From the NCBI GenBank assembly GCA_020633995.1, contig JACKCO010000004.1:477904-541903 (forward strand): a stretch of 64,000 nucleotides of DNA, given 5' to 3'. The notes beneath the pieces are model-generated. The model was not told the DNA's origin and searched no databases. It saw nothing but the letters and a program-made list of their open reading frames with translations. Numbering within the stretch: position 1 is the first letter of the stretch; each line of letters starts with the position of its first letter. Shown here one piece after another: positions 29,812 to 39,304 of this stretch. The DNA comes from Campylobacterota bacterium (lineage in GTDB: Bacteria > Babelota > Babeliae > Babelales > RVW-14). The position numbers and the translations under genes are program-made.

Positions 29812-31761
29812 ATGGCAATCAACAAAAACACTGTGTTCATAGTAACAGTAGCCTTTCTCATCACCAGCTTTACCCACACCCTGGCTGTAAAGTTTACCGC
29901 AGCTGATTTTGTCCACGTTAGAACAATCTTTGAACAAACGGTTAAAAACGCCCAGTGTAACTTCATGGTTATTAAAAATGCGCTTGATGTACTTGCGAAG
30001 AAAACACCCTGCAAAGACAAGCAAAAACTGTCTATTAAAAAGTTTTTCACCATGACAACCGCAACATACAACCAGCCACTCCTTCACACGCTCCTCTCTG
30101 GCCAGAACACAACAAGCATGGACTATCTACTCGCTCAACTTGTTTTCACGCTGCTCAAAACAACCTACAACTTCACCGATGCTGAGCTTGCAGAGCTGGC
30201 TAACACACAAGACGGCATGGGTAACACACTGTTTTTTTACTTAATCAAGTACGCTGTTGACCAAGACATTGAAGATCCAACATTTATACTCAACCTGCTT
30301 GAATACGGAGCTCAGCCCCATTATCAAACGACGGCTGCGGTAACGCCACTAACGTACGCGCTTAAAAATCAAGATTACTACATGAGCTCAAAGCTTGCCA
30401 CGTACAACACACAACCGATTACACATCTTGCAAACAACACCGATCTTATAGTTGAGCTCATCTATAATGGCAAGAAAAGACTCCTCAAGAAAGTAGTTCC
30501 CTTTCTGCCCAACAAACAAGCAACACTCGACAGTCCAAGTCGTTATTCGTACAACGGATATAAAAAAATTCGTCCACTGCTTGCAGCAGTCCTTGCCGAG
30601 TCAGCATCTACTGTACGCTTTTTACTGGAGCAAGGCGCATGTCCAAACTTCTTAGCTTCAAAGCGTGAAATGCTGCTTGAAGTGGCACTTTCACTCCAAT
30701 GCCAAGCAATAATTTGCACCCTTTTTGACTTTAACGTCAGTACAGAGCTTGCGCCCGTCAACACTCCAGAAGAAGATATCCTTTACGCCAAATGTCTCCT
30801 GACCAAAGAACTAAGCTCATGCATCGATCAATATCGTGTTGCAAAAGGCAAACCAGGCAAAATAAATCCACAAGCAACAAACATAGAGATTTTTTGTTTT
30901 CTTTCGCGTCTAGAAGAAAAACAAACCGACCAACTCAGCCCAAAACCACGTAGCATACTTAACCACCTGGATCATTGCATAAAAACATATTCACAAGATA
31001 AACAATGCCGACAAGCCTTTGATATGCTTACCAAGCGATTTGCAAGAAAACCAACACACGTAAAGCAAACACAATCGCTTTCCCCTTTGACCACACCCAT
31101 TGAAAATCAAGTTCCTCAGCCCATCACTACAAGACCCGAAATTCCGCAACCTTGTAAGCCCTTGCTACAAAAACAAATCATAGACAAAAGCATCACTTAC
31201 CTTGCCACAACTAAAGACAGGAAAAAATATCAAGCAAATGTCAAACAATTACCCATAGGATACGACGCATATCAAACCATCAAAACCGAGTGGTCAGAAG
31301 ACAACAATGCCACCCTCAACAACATGATCAACCACATTATTTACAACACCGACAAAAGAAAACCTCTTGACCCAGCACTTATCTCATCAATAGAAACTGC
31401 AATTAACAATGGTAGTGTAACAAGAAAGCATGAAGCCAGAACCTATAACAGCCCCCAAGAAGCATTGTCCGACTTTCTTCGGCATCGATTTAGCTCACTA
31501 GTCGATGATTTGATTCTTGAATTCGGCACCCACATAGAATTCCAGGACCTTGAGCAATACGCCCAACATGACTTGCGCCTAGGCCTTTATCTCAACAAAC
31601 CCTCGGAATTTGCGCTTTGCTTAAAGGGTTGTCTGAACGCCCATGTACAAGGCGAAACATACTTCAGTGATGGCACGTATGTTTACATTTTCGATCAGCA
31701 CAACGATGGAGTTGTGCTTAAACACCGCTATTTCCATGTGGCAGCAACTGAGCTGGTTTAG
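29812..31761 (+). CDS. Exported ankyrin-repeat protein, candidate host-directed effector
   Basis: Residues 1-25 look like a Sec signal peptide (VFIVTVAFLITSFTHTLA). Degenerate ankyrin-type helix pairs are visible at about 135-200 (DGMGNTLFFYLIKYA, LLEYGAQP, TPLTYALKN) and 240-310 (IRPLLAAVLAES, LLEQGACPN, LLEVALS). Residues 350-470 are a variable Pro/Gln-rich linker. The C-terminal 180 residues (YLATTKDRKKYQ, EWSEDN, YFSDGTYVYIFDQHNDGVV) form a separate domain I do not recognise. Ankyrin repeats mediate protein binding and are common in secreted proteins of host-associated bacteria. It is monocistronic, with its own candidate promoter. The effector role is inferred. Confidence 0.72.
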   Translation: MAINKNTVFIVTVAFLITSFTHTLAVKFTAADFVHVRTIFEQTVKNAQCNFMVIKNALDVLAKKTPCKDKQKLSIKKFFTMTTATYNQPLLHTLLSGQNTTSMDYLLAQLVFTLLKTTYNFTDAELAELANTQDGMGNTLFFYLIKYAVDQDIEDPTFILNLLEYGAQPHYQTTAAVTPLTYALKNQDYYMSSKLATYNTQPITHLANNTDLIVELIYNGKKRLLKKVVPFLPNKQATLDSPSRYSYNGYKKIRPLLAAVLAESASTVRFLLEQGACPNFLASKREMLLEVALSLQCQAIICTLFDFNVSTELAPVNTPEEDILYAKCLLTKELSSCIDQYRVAKGKPGKINPQATNIEIFCFLSRLEEKQTDQLSPKPRSILNHLDHCIKTYSQDKQCRQAFDMLTKRFARKPTHVKQTQSLSPLTTPIENQVPQPITTRPEIPQPCKPLLQKQIIDKSITYLATTKDRKKYQANVKQLPIGYDAYQTIKTEWSEDNNATLNNMINHIIYNTDKRKPLDPALISSIETAINNGSVTRKHEARTYNSPQEALSDFLRHRFSSLVDDLILEFGTHIEFQDLEQYAQHDLRLGLYLNKPSEFALCLKGCLNAHVQGETYFSDGTYVYIFDQHNDGVVLKHRYFHVAATELV

Positions 31762-31961
31762 CCCAAAACACAGCGCCTCCTTAGATGATATTCATGGAAC
31801 ATATTATCATTATTTCATATTTGTATTTATTTTATCAAAAATTAAATCAAATACAAAATCTTTACATACAAACTCATTTGACAGAATGAATAAAAGAGGT
31901 AATCTTAGTAGAGATACTGTTTCTATCTTATTTTAATGGATGTTTTTGCAAAAGGTCTTTA

Positions 31962-33440
31962 ATGAACGACATTTCGTTTTCTTCTCTTCCTATCAGTCCC
32001 GAAGTTTTACAAGCTGTCAGCGACATGGGTTTTACACAGCCTTCACCAATTCAAATAGCAGCAATCCCCTCCCTTGCCAATGGTCTTGACGTTATCGGAC
32101 AAGCAATGACAGGTACGGGTAAAACAGCGGCTTTTGCAATCCCATTAATTGACAAGATAGACCCTACAATCAAAAAGCCTCAGGCACTTATTTTGTGCCC
32201 AACCCGTGAACTTTGTGTACAAGTTGCACAGGAAATTGAAAAATTGGCACGCCACAAACAAAAAATTAAAGCGCTTGCTATCTATGGTGGACAATCAATT
32301 ACCAATCAGATTCATGACCTAAAAAAAGGTGCGCACATCATCATCGGTACACCGGGTAGAACGCTGGACCATCTAAGGCGCAAGACATTAAAATTAACAG
32401 AAGTAAGCATCGTCGTGCTTGATGAAGCTGATGAGATGCTTGACATGGGCTTTCGTGACGACATCCAGGCTATTTTGTCTGACACCCCAGCAGAGCGTCA
32501 AACCGTTTTATTCTCTGCAACTATGTCTTCAGACATTAAGCAGCTGGCAAAACGCTTTCAAAAAAATCCGCATACTATCAAGGTAAGCAAAGAAAATCAG
32601 GCAAAAAACAGCATTAGTCAGTATTACTACCACGTTGCACAACGCTCAAAGGCTGACTTGCTTATGCGCATTTTGGATCTACATGAAAACGCTCTGTGCG
32701 TAATATTTTGCAACACCAAAAACGATGTTGATGTTTTATTCGACAAACTTACTTCACATAACTATAGCACAGAAGCACTTCACGGCGATATGAATCAAAC
32801 TCGTCGAAACCGTGTTATGAGCAAGTTCAAAGACGGCAAGGTTAACGTATTATTGGCGACTGACGTTGCAGCACGTGGCATTGACGTGCCTGGCATTGAG
32901 CTTGTTGTTAACTACGAGCTCCCCAAAGATGAAGAATCTTACGTACACCGTATCGGTCGTACGGGCCGAGCCGGACTAAGTGGGAAGGCAATCAGTCTTG
33001 TCTCTGGGCAAAGTATTTATCGCATTAAACGTTTAATGAGCTATACCAATAGTCAAATATCTCAACTCGAAATTCCAAGCATCGAAGAAATTGAGATCGT
33101 CAAAACACAAAAAGTTATCAAAGCTCTTCAGAGTGTCTTAAAAAGCGAGCATACAAACATCGAGCATTACAAAGAACTTCTCGCTCAAACCAACAGCGAA
33201 AATATCAGCGTTATTGATTTAGCTGCAGCATTCCTGCGTATGAAACTCAGGGGCCTTAGCAAAGAGATTTTCGTTGATGAGGTTTCATCACACCAACGCC
33301 CACGCTCGGGCAATAACAGACGCTTTTCTCGTTCTGGCGGCGGGCCACGTTTTAGGCGCGGTGGCAATAATGGTGATCGTAGTAGAAACTCCGGCGGTGG
33401 TGCAAGCAGACGTGGATATTCTCGACGCGCCGCTTATTAA
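31962..33440 (+). CDS. deaD: DEAD-box ATP-dependent RNA helicase
   Basis: All family motifs are present in order: Q motif (GFTQPSPIQ), Walker A variant MTGTGKT, PTREL, TPGR, DEAD, SAT, IFCNTK, ATDVAARGIDV and HRIGRTGRAG. A C-terminal tail rich in Arg, Gly and Ser (about 435-492) is typical of RNA-remodelling CsdA/RhlE types. It probably acts on structured mRNA or ribosome assembly. Its stop overlaps the stop of the convergent barrel gene by 4 nt, with no terminator between. The exact subfamily (deaD or rhlE) is uncertain. Confidence 0.92.
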   Translation: MNDISFSSLPISPEVLQAVSDMGFTQPSPIQIAAIPSLANGLDVIGQAMTGTGKTAAFAIPLIDKIDPTIKKPQALILCPTRELCVQVAQEIEKLARHKQKIKALAIYGGQSITNQIHDLKKGAHIIIGTPGRTLDHLRRKTLKLTEVSIVVLDEADEMLDMGFRDDIQAILSDTPAERQTVLFSATMSSDIKQLAKRFQKNPHTIKVSKENQAKNSISQYYYHVAQRSKADLLMRILDLHENALCVIFCNTKNDVDVLFDKLTSHNYSTEALHGDMNQTRRNRVMSKFKDGKVNVLLATDVAARGIDVPGIELVVNYELPKDEESYVHRIGRTGRAGLSGKAISLVSGQSIYRIKRLMSYTNSQISQLEIPSIEEIEIVKTQKVIKALQSVLKSEHTNIEHYKELLAQTNSENISVIDLAAAFLRMKLRGLSKEIFVDEVSSHQRPRSGNNRRFSRSGGGPRFRRGGNNGDRSRNSGGGASRRGYSRRAAY

Positions 33441-34945
33441 AACCACCAGTTGCACGTTAACCCTAACGTTCCACTAAACATTTCAGTTGACCATGCATGC
33501 TTACCCATGTGGGCAAAATCATAGGAAATGCCGATGACAGGTGCACAATATTTAAGCTGATGTGCACCAAGATCGTACTGCGCACCAAAGTGTAGCGTTT
33601 GCTGTGTCCAGATACTGAAGAAGTTATTTTGTTCAGCAATCTCTTCTTGCGAAACAATGCGAGCACAACGACCTTCAGGATCTGTATTTGGCTGTTTTTC
33701 AGGCAGCTTGGTTCTGCGCGTGCTCTTTAAGAAATCGCAATCACGTACACGCAAGTGTGTTCGCTCTTGTTTTGTAAATGAATAACCCGCATAAGCTGAA
33801 AACCCTCTCCAAAACCTATTAGCTTTTACAAAGCCGGCAAGGTCCCAAATGTGACCATAGTCAACATTTGCATGTACGCGCTCAAGCATAATCCAGCCGT
33901 TTTGACAAATATCAGATGTTGTTCTGAAACAACGATTTTGCCTGAAGAATGTGTTGATGCCAACATGTCCCCCAACGCTCAATTTTTCGGCAACCGTCAC
34001 ATATCCTTTCATTTGAATACGTACACCCCAAAAGTTTTCGTACCCAAGAGGCACACTAAAAACTCGATTGTTTGGGCGGTCGCCCGCTGCTGGAGCAAGT
34101 ACACCGGCCATCACTTCACCACCAAGCGCTGTCATCAAGCCTGACTCAAAGCATTTGTGTCCAGCCCAACCACCAGCAATTAAAATATCAGCAATGCCGG
34201 TATGACGATAATCAGCTTTAAGCGGTATGCAAAAATCATTTTCACTCAGAATGCGAGGCAGACCACCATCACCGGTCATTGTTGAGTCGTGGGCATTCTT
34301 TCCATCAATAAAATCATCTAAATTGACAGTAACAGCAGTCCCATCTTTATCAGTTAGATCATTGCCAAACTTATCTTTGACAAGTATTTTTGCACCCAAA
34401 TTTTTGTGTTGAATACAGGTCAGTTTGACTTCGCGGTATGGCACATATACCTGCACAAAAAAGCCCCACATAACGTGATGACGCAAGAAAATACCCACTT
34501 CGTCCGTATCAAAGCGACCACAAAAATTAACCCTACCGTCGCATTCTTTAAACTCAGTATCAAAAACACCCTTTAGTTCTTGGGGATCACAATTTTGATC
34601 AAATAAATTATTCCAGTATTTTTCGGTTGTACTACCAACGCGCTTGCCCTCTAGGCCAGTACCCAATTTTACAATATTAAACGGACCATAGGCTGAAAGT
34701 AGCGGGCCTCGAGCTTCTTTTAAATCCCACGCCTTTCGTGTATTGCCAAAGCCGTAGCGAACCGTCAGAATAGTTGAGCCATCACCATAGTCATGTTGGG
34801 TTGGCAGCGTAAAATGAGGGGCTTTGTAAAAAACTGGTAAATCAACATATGCATTGGCATGAAGTAGAGAGATAGAAGAAAAAGCTGATAAGATGGCAAA
34901 CACCAAAAAACGTTTCACCAATACGCTTTGCATGCGATTGTTCAT
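33437..34945 (-). CDS. Predicted outer-membrane beta-barrel protein
   Basis: Residues 1-31 are a Sec signal peptide (RFLVFAILSAFSSISLLHANA). The rest alternates short amphipathic strands with polar turns and ends in LTCNWWF, the aromatic C-terminus typical of proteins handled by the BAM machinery. Ten or more scattered Cys residues could form disulfides in periplasmic or surface loops. AAGGTGAG precedes the ATG. No known porin family is recognised. It has the same general build as the barrel at 58762-60348. A porin or adhesin role is a guess. Confidence 0.65.
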   Translation of the reverse strand: MNNRMQSVLVKRFLVFAILSAFSSISLLHANAYVDLPVFYKAPHFTLPTQHDYGDGSTILTVRYGFGNTRKAWDLKEARGPLLSAYGPFNIVKLGTGLEGKRVGSTTEKYWNNLFDQNCDPQELKGVFDTEFKECDGRVNFCGRFDTDEVGIFLRHHVMWGFFVQVYVPYREVKLTCIQHKNLGAKILVKDKFGNDLTDKDGTAVTVNLDDFIDGKNAHDSTMTGDGGLPRILSENDFCIPLKADYRHTGIADILIAGGWAGHKCFESGLMTALGGEVMAGVLAPAAGDRPNNRVFSVPLGYENFWGVRIQMKGYVTVAEKLSVGGHVGINTFFRQNRCFRTTSDICQNGWIMLERVHANVDYGHIWDLAGFVKANRFWRGFSAYAGYSFTKQERTHLRVRDCDFLKSTRRTKLPEKQPNTDPEGRCARIVSQEEIAEQNNFFSIWTQQTLHFGAQYDLGAHQLKYCAPVIGISYDFAHMGKHAWSTEMFSGTLGLTCNWWF

Positions 34946-35058
34946 TATTACTCACCTTAGAAAAAATCATGCTACACCTTTTTGTTCACTCCCTACACAC
35001 TATCACTGTTTAGCAAACCTATCAACAACAACTGGCAAAAAGCGTGTCTAGCATTTTA

Positions 35059-35370
35059 TTATTTGACTTGCTTTTCAAGCCACGCAAAATACTGATCATC
35101 CATTTGAACGGGTATTTTTATGATGCATGCAAGATCATAACTATGCAAACTTTTTACCGCTTCACACATTTGGTCATACTGCTCATGCGATGTTTTAACA
35201 AGCAACAGGCACTCATCTTCCCTTTTCGGCTTGTCTTGCCAGTTATACATACTCACGCCTTCCAAAATATTCGCGCACGCTATGAGTTTTTTTTCCAAAA
35301 GACTAGAAGCTAATGAGCATGCTTCTTGCTTACTTGCTGTTGGGATATAACCAATAACACCCTCTTTCAT
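35059..35370 (-). CDS. cutA: CutA1-type divalent-cation tolerance protein
   Basis: At 103 residues it has the usual CutA length and pattern: an N-terminal strand with SLASSLLEKKLIACANI, then YNWQDKPKREDECLLLVKT and a terminal aromatic segment (DDQYFAWLEKQV). CutA1 forms very stable trimers and has been linked to metal tolerance, although its true role is debated. GGGAGAG lies upstream of the ATG. It is flanked by the barrel gene and a small exported protein without clear linkage. Confidence 0.92.
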   Translation of the reverse strand: MKEGVIGYIPTASKQEACSLASSLLEKKLIACANILEGVSMYNWQDKPKREDECLLLVKTSHEQYDQMCEAVKSLHSYDLACIIKIPVQMDDQYFAWLEKQVK

Positions 35371-35472
35371 CTACAACACTCTCCCTTAATGCATCCAGAC
35401 AATAAAATGGCACCACATATGATAAACGCCAGTATACAGACGCATGAATTGATTGCACCATAATTTAAAAAA

Positions 35473-35501
35473 TTGACAAAAATAATCTTTTCACACAGAC
35501 T
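35473..35501 (+). promoter_or_regulatory. Candidate promoter of the small acidic exported protein
   Basis: A consensus TTGACA at 35473 stands 17 nt before CAGACT at 35496, about 55 nt before the start. The -10 hexamer is poor. Confidence 0.35.
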
Positions 35502-35555
35502 TCGTAAGTATGAGTTGTTCAAAAATATATGAGTAAATACCAAAAAGGAGTCGTA

Positions 35556-35795
35556 ATGTCTGGTTATACCTATCTTTTTGCAGCACTACTCACCTTTACA
35601 ATCTCCAATTCATTATTGGCAAACACACCTGGATTGGACCAAGATACCAACAATAGAGCTCAGCGACGCGAACAAACACAAGATCAATACAATGCAAATC
35701 GTAACATCATTGATGAATCACGTGATAATGTTGGATTTGATGATGATGAATTTGATATTTTCGCCGACCTCGACGATGAAGACGACGATTTTTAG
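35556..35795 (+). CDS. Small exported acidic protein (79 aa)
   Basis: ATG 35556 has AAGGAG 5 nt upstream; the in-frame ATG at 35529 has no ribosome-binding site. Residues 1-20 are a Sec signal peptide (TYLFAALLTFTISNSLLA). The mature part is hydrophilic, with an Arg/Gln stretch and then a strongly acidic end (FDDDEFDIF, DLDDEDDDF). Own candidate promoter and a strong terminator indicate a single-gene transcript. Acidic exported peptides may bind cations or basic proteins, but no function can be assigned. Confidence 0.65.
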   Translation: MSGYTYLFAALLTFTISNSLLANTPGLDQDTNNRAQRREQTQDQYNANRNIIDESRDNVGFDDDEFDIFADLDDEDDDF

Positions 35796-35811
35796 ATGTT
35801 AGACACATTAC

Positions 35812-35854
35812 AAAAAAAGAGCGAGCCGACTTTCTGCCGGCTCGCTCTTTTTTT
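35812..35854 (+). terminator. Strong intrinsic terminator after the small acidic gene
   Basis: A 17-bp stem (AAAAAAAGAGCGAGCCG / CGGCTCGCTCTTTTTTT) with a 9-nt loop ends in a T-run. Confidence 0.92.
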
Positions 35855-35896
35855 GTCAAAAATAATTTGAATTTTTGACCACTTTTAACTAGCACC

Positions 35897-35979
35897 CGTC
35901 ATCCCGGCCTCTAAGCCGGGATCCATACCAATTTTCTTCTATAAAAGATAGACCCCGCGGATCAAGTCCGGGGTGACGA
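35897..35979. repeat. Paired inverted hairpin repeat
   Basis: Left half CGTCATCCCGGCC...GCCGGGATCCA and right half GACCCCG...CGGGGTGACGA lie in opposite orientation with about 25 nt between, so the whole element is a large imperfect palindrome of two hairpins. Confidence 0.85.
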
Positions 35980-35986
35980 AACTATC

Positions 35987-36505
35987 TTAGAACGGTAAAT
36001 CGTCTTCAAATGGATCTTCGTTTTTAAGATCAATTTCACCACTGGTGCTATTTTTAGCTGCAGCTTTTTTTACGGGTTTGGGAGCAGCGGACTCTGCTGC
36101 AAATTCACCTTGCCCACCGTCAGCCGATGATGCACCGCCAAAACTTTGATCTTCTTGGCCATCTTCCGCTTGCACGCCAGACAAGAAGGTAACACGATCA
36201 GCAACAACTGAGTGTTTGTTTCGCTTGTTGCCATCATTGTCTTGCCAGCTGTCTAACTTCAAACGTCCTTCAACCAAAACTGGACGGCCCTTACTCAAGT
36301 ACTGTCCACAGCTTTCAGCTTGCGCACCCCATACATCTACATCAATAAAACAGACTTCTTGCACCATCATGCCCGTTTGTCTATTTTTAAATTGACGGTT
36401 TGATGCAAGCCCAAGGCGACATACAGTTTGTCCAGATGCAATTTGTCGAACCTCTGGGTCACGCGTTAGGTTACCCATCATAATAACGCGATTATAACTT
36501 GCCAT
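35987..36505 (-). CDS. ssb: Single-stranded DNA-binding protein
   Basis: SSB coats single-stranded DNA in replication and repair. ATG 36505 (MASYNRVIMMGNLTRDPEV) has AGAGGAG 7 nt upstream; the longer frame from 36604 adds 33 residues unlike any SSB. The OB fold occupies about residues 1-110. A flexible Gly/Ala/Lys-rich linker leads to the acidic tip EDDLPF, which recruits partner proteins. The product of 172 residues is a normal length. Confidence 0.96.
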   Translation of the reverse strand: MASYNRVIMMGNLTRDPEVRQIASGQTVCRLGLASNRQFKNRQTGMMVQEVCFIDVDVWGAQAESCGQYLSKGRPVLVEGRLKLDSWQDNDGNKRNKHSVVADRVTFLSGVQAEDGQEDQSFGGASSADGGQGEFAAESAAPKPVKKAAAKNSTSGEIDLKNEDPFEDDLPF

Positions 36506-36637
36506 AATAAAAACTCCTCTAGAAAAAGAACTCACGGTTATGCATACCATGCGTGTATGCACATCAACACAAACCATGAGTATAGCTAACTTTCTTTTGA
36601 ACACAAAAAAAAGTTGTTTTGAGCCTAAATTTAATAA

Positions 36638-37735
36638 TTACTCCAATAACATGCGTAACGAACGTAGGTCTTGCATATTCTCTTGATGAGCAGGCGTCTT
36701 GTCACGTGCAGCGCAATACCGCTCAAACAAAACTTGAGCAATGTTGTCGGGACTGCATCCCCACTGAATCAGTTCAGTGTAAACTGGCTTGTTAAGGAGT
36801 AAGTTAGGCAAACTCATCCATTGCACCTTGACCAACGGACGAGCCAGAACATAGGTCAACCAGGATGTTTTATACACCACTACAGCAGGCAGCCCAAGCA
36901 AGGCAAGCTCTAATGTGCTAGTGCCTGGCTTGCTCAAAGCAAGTGAACATCTGCCCAACTCACGCATAATGCTTTCACTACCGGTTACAACATCAATGTA
37001 ATCAAAAACATGCTCGAGTTCGTGCTTTGCAGCAATGCCCATGATATCTTTCTGCGAAATCGAACTTGCCTGCGGCAATACGAAACGAACGTCAGGAAGA
37101 TGCGCATGCAAACGCTGAATTGAGCGTAAAAAGAGTGGCAACAATGTTTCTATCTCCGACGTGCGCGAACCCGGCAGCACAGCAATTTTTTGCATATCCG
37201 ACTCAGCAGCCACACCAAAAAACGGCTCAAGTCGTTGATACATTGGCAAACCAATCCAGCTCGCCTTAATCCCCCGTGCTGCGTACCAGTCAACTTCAAA
37301 TGGATACAACACAACGACCGAGTCAATATACCGTCTAATTTTTTTTACACGCCAAGCGCCCCAACACCACAACTGCGGGGGGCTGACATAGGTAATGGTT
37401 ATATTCGGTGCACGTTTTTTCAGCCGCTTTGCAAGCATTAAATTAAACCCAGGAAAATCAACCAGTACCACTTCATCGTACTGCCCATCAATAATATGCG
37501 CAGTGAGCTTGCCTAAAAACCGAAGTAAAAAGGGTAAGTGCTTGATAATCTGTGTCACCCCAACTACGTTAAGTTTTTCAAAGCGTTCATATAGCTGAGC
37601 ACCTGCCTGCAAAAGATTATCACCACCAACAGCATGCACACTACCAAGCTGCCCCTCCTGCTTGCGCTTGTTCAGATACCAGGCAGCTACACGATCACCT
37701 GAAAGTTCGCCAGTGACTATAAAAATTTTTTTCAT
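36638..37735 (-). CDS. lpxB: Lipid-A-disaccharide synthase
   Basis: LpxB joins UDP-2,3-diacylglucosamine to lipid X at the inner membrane, so this organism makes lipid A. Seen are the GT19 N-terminus (IFIVTGELSGDRVAAWYL), VDFPGFNLMLAKRLKK, YVSPPQLWCWG, LPGSRTSEI and the C-terminal donor site SKPGTSTLELALLGLPAVVVYK. At 365 residues it is close to the usual length. It begins 9 nt after the stop of the upstream exported-protein gene and has no clear Shine-Dalgarno, which suggests coupled translation. No other lpx gene lies in this window. Confidence 0.94.
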   Translation of the reverse strand: MKKIFIVTGELSGDRVAAWYLNKRKQEGQLGSVHAVGGDNLLQAGAQLYERFEKLNVVGVTQIIKHLPFLLRFLGKLTAHIIDGQYDEVVLVDFPGFNLMLAKRLKKRAPNITITYVSPPQLWCWGAWRVKKIRRYIDSVVVLYPFEVDWYAARGIKASWIGLPMYQRLEPFFGVAAESDMQKIAVLPGSRTSEIETLLPLFLRSIQRLHAHLPDVRFVLPQASSISQKDIMGIAAKHELEHVFDYIDVVTGSESIMRELGRCSLALSKPGTSTLELALLGLPAVVVYKTSWLTYVLARPLVKVQWMSLPNLLLNKPVYTELIQWGCSPDNIAQVLFERYCAARDKTPAHQENMQDLRSLRMLLE

Positions 37736-37744
37736 CGTTGCAAG

Positions 37745-38395
37745 CTATGAAAGTTTTTTAATGCACACGTCACTATCAAGCTCCTGAACAACCTGTTTAA
37801 CTACAGACTGTGTGAGCGTAAGCTTTTTATGCATAGTTGCAACATGCTGCTCGCACGTTGCCAGGTCAGCGCCAGCTTTGCACAAGCTGCATAACACACG
37901 TACCTGACCTTGTTGTTGCTCACACGTTGCCTGAATTTTTTGCATCACTGCTCGTGTGCCATCAAGCTCTATGCGTGTTGCTTTTTTGAACGGAGACAGA
38001 TTGTCTAAAAGTTTTTCAAGCGAAGTAGACAAGGTCTGCTGCACATCAGCAAGAAGTGTTTGCATGTCTCCAACCAATGCATACAACGTGTTAACACCTG
38101 CTAAGTTTTCTGACTTAACAGACTGTTTTTTATTCTGTTTGCAGGCACTCACATGCATATGCGCACACGCAGTTTGCAATTGCGCAAGTTGTCGATTAAG
38201 CCGATTAAGTGATGAAAACGCATCTCGTGTTGCATACCCAACCTGCTCTTTGAGCGCATTTTTTGATTGTTTTTTTGCCTGCTGGGCATCCGCCGCGATA
38301 ATAAACTCATCACCACCTGCTTGTTGAGCATGAATATAGCCACACACCAATCCACTTGTAAGTAAAAACAACAACCCTTTTTTTCTACTTCTCAT
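37745..38395 (-). CDS. Exported coiled-coil protein with Cys pairs, unknown function
   Basis: Residues 1-23 are a signal peptide (KGLLFLLTSGLVCGYIHAQ). The mature 190 residues are mainly helical (SSLNRLNRQLAQLQTA, LVGDMQTLLADVQQTL) with about seven Cys, including CEQ, CSLCKAG and TCEQ, likely disulfide-bonded in the periplasm. AAAAGGGA precedes the ATG. It directly precedes lpxB, which may only reflect shared transcription. No family recognised. Confidence 0.6.
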   Translation of the reverse strand: MRSRKKGLLFLLTSGLVCGYIHAQQAGGDEFIIAADAQQAKKQSKNALKEQVGYATRDAFSSLNRLNRQLAQLQTACAHMHVSACKQNKKQSVKSENLAGVNTLYALVGDMQTLLADVQQTLSTSLEKLLDNLSPFKKATRIELDGTRAVMQKIQATCEQQQGQVRVLCSLCKAGADLATCEQHVATMHKKLTLTQSVVKQVVQELDSDVCIKKLS

Positions 38396-38532
38396 GAAAT
38401 CCCTTTTGTAGTCTACTGAGAATTTTTTACCTACTTAATAAATGATACAATACATCAGTTGCTCTCGTCACCCCAGCACTAACATTTGCAAGGTCCATCG
38501 GGAACAACAAACACTTTCAAATCACTCCCCGT

Positions 38533-38610
38533 GTCGTGCTGAATTTATTTCAGCATCCAGATAATGATTTTTCCTTTGTCTGGATCCTGAAACAAGTTCA
38601 GGAAGACGAC
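38533..38610. repeat. Paired inverted hairpin repeat (degenerate fragments on both sides)
   Basis: Left half GTCGTGCTGAA...TTCAGCATCCAG and right half CTGGATCCTGAA...TTCAGGAAGACGAC share flanks but use different stem sequences. Partial copies occur at about 38466 (CGTCACCCCAGC) and 38635-38654 (CTGGATCCC...GACGAG). They fill the 265-nt gap. Confidence 0.78.
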
Positions 38611-38660
38611 AAAAAGCAGAAATCAACAAAAAACTCTGGATCCCTGTTGACGAGTAAATA

Positions 38661-39179
38661 CTAGACATCCACCTCATCCAAATAACGCGTTACTAATGCA
38701 TGCGCAGCAACAACACCAACAACATCAACCAGTCGACGGATAAAACGGCGTTTATGCACAAACTCAAAAAGTATCTTTTTGGCAACACTATTATCATCAA
38801 GTGATGACAAATCAAACACCGTGTCATCATACCAGTCATACCCTTGACGTTTTTGCAAGTACCCACATGCGCGTGCACCAATTTCTACTGCTTCACCAAC
38901 AAGTATGCCCGTAAGTACTGGCAGCGCTACTCTCAGCACCCACTCAGAAGAAAAAATACCCTGATCACTCATCGCATGCATTGCCAAAAGAGCAATGCCC
39001 TGCTCAACAAGTTGACGAATTTTGAGTTGATTTTTATTATCGACAGAAACAATGGCTGAGTCCAACACGTTGTCTACATAGGCTGGACGGTTGCCAGGTA
39101 CATCAGCAGGTTCAGCTGGCGACAAGCTCCCAAACACACACAATAACACTAATAGAAAACAAACAGATTTTTTGATCAT
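38661..39179 (-). CDS. Exported protein of unknown function (172 aa)
   Basis: ATG 39179 (MIKKSVCFLLVLLCVFGSL) is chosen because GGGGA lies just upstream; the longer frame from 39203 has none. A Sec signal peptide or lipoprotein-like N-terminus is followed by a helical domain with one hydrophobic stretch (VLRVALPVLTGILVGEAVEIGA) and a C-terminal amphipathic part (RRLVDVVGVVAAHALV). It lies in a run of exported minus-strand genes. No known family. Confidence 0.6.
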   Translation of the reverse strand: MIKKSVCFLLVLLCVFGSLSPAEPADVPGNRPAYVDNVLDSAIVSVDNKNQLKIRQLVEQGIALLAMHAMSDQGIFSSEWVLRVALPVLTGILVGEAVEIGARACGYLQKRQGYDWYDDTVFDLSSLDDNSVAKKILFEFVHKRRFIRRLVDVVGVVAAHALVTRYLDEVDV

Positions 39180-39209
39180 TACAAGTCCCCAAAAATTGCT
39201 CACTAACTG

Positions 39210-39237
39210 ATAATATGCACCAAGCCTACCATATCAA
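39210..39237 (-). promoter_or_regulatory. Candidate promoter of the 38661-39179 gene
   Basis: On the minus strand TTGATA (39237-39232) and TATTAT (39215-39210) are 16 nt apart and lie about 30 nt before the ATG. Both hexamers match five of six consensus bases. Confidence 0.5.
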
Positions 39238-39249
39238 AATACACAACGC

Positions 39250-39279
39250 AAAAGCGGGCCGTTTTACCAGCCCGCTTTT
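39250..39279 (-). terminator. Intrinsic terminator after the 39305-40189 gene
   Basis: Ten-base arms AAAAGCGGGC / GCCCGCTTTT with a 10-nt loop; on the minus strand the second arm ends in a short T-run. Confidence 0.82.
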
Positions 39280-39304
39280 TACTCATGTTAAAATATCTTT
39301 AATA

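Noticed and set aside
38403..38415. TAGACT (minus) upstream of the 37745-38395 gene as a promoter -10
   Set aside because: It would leave a leader of only about 8 nt and no good -35 is present.
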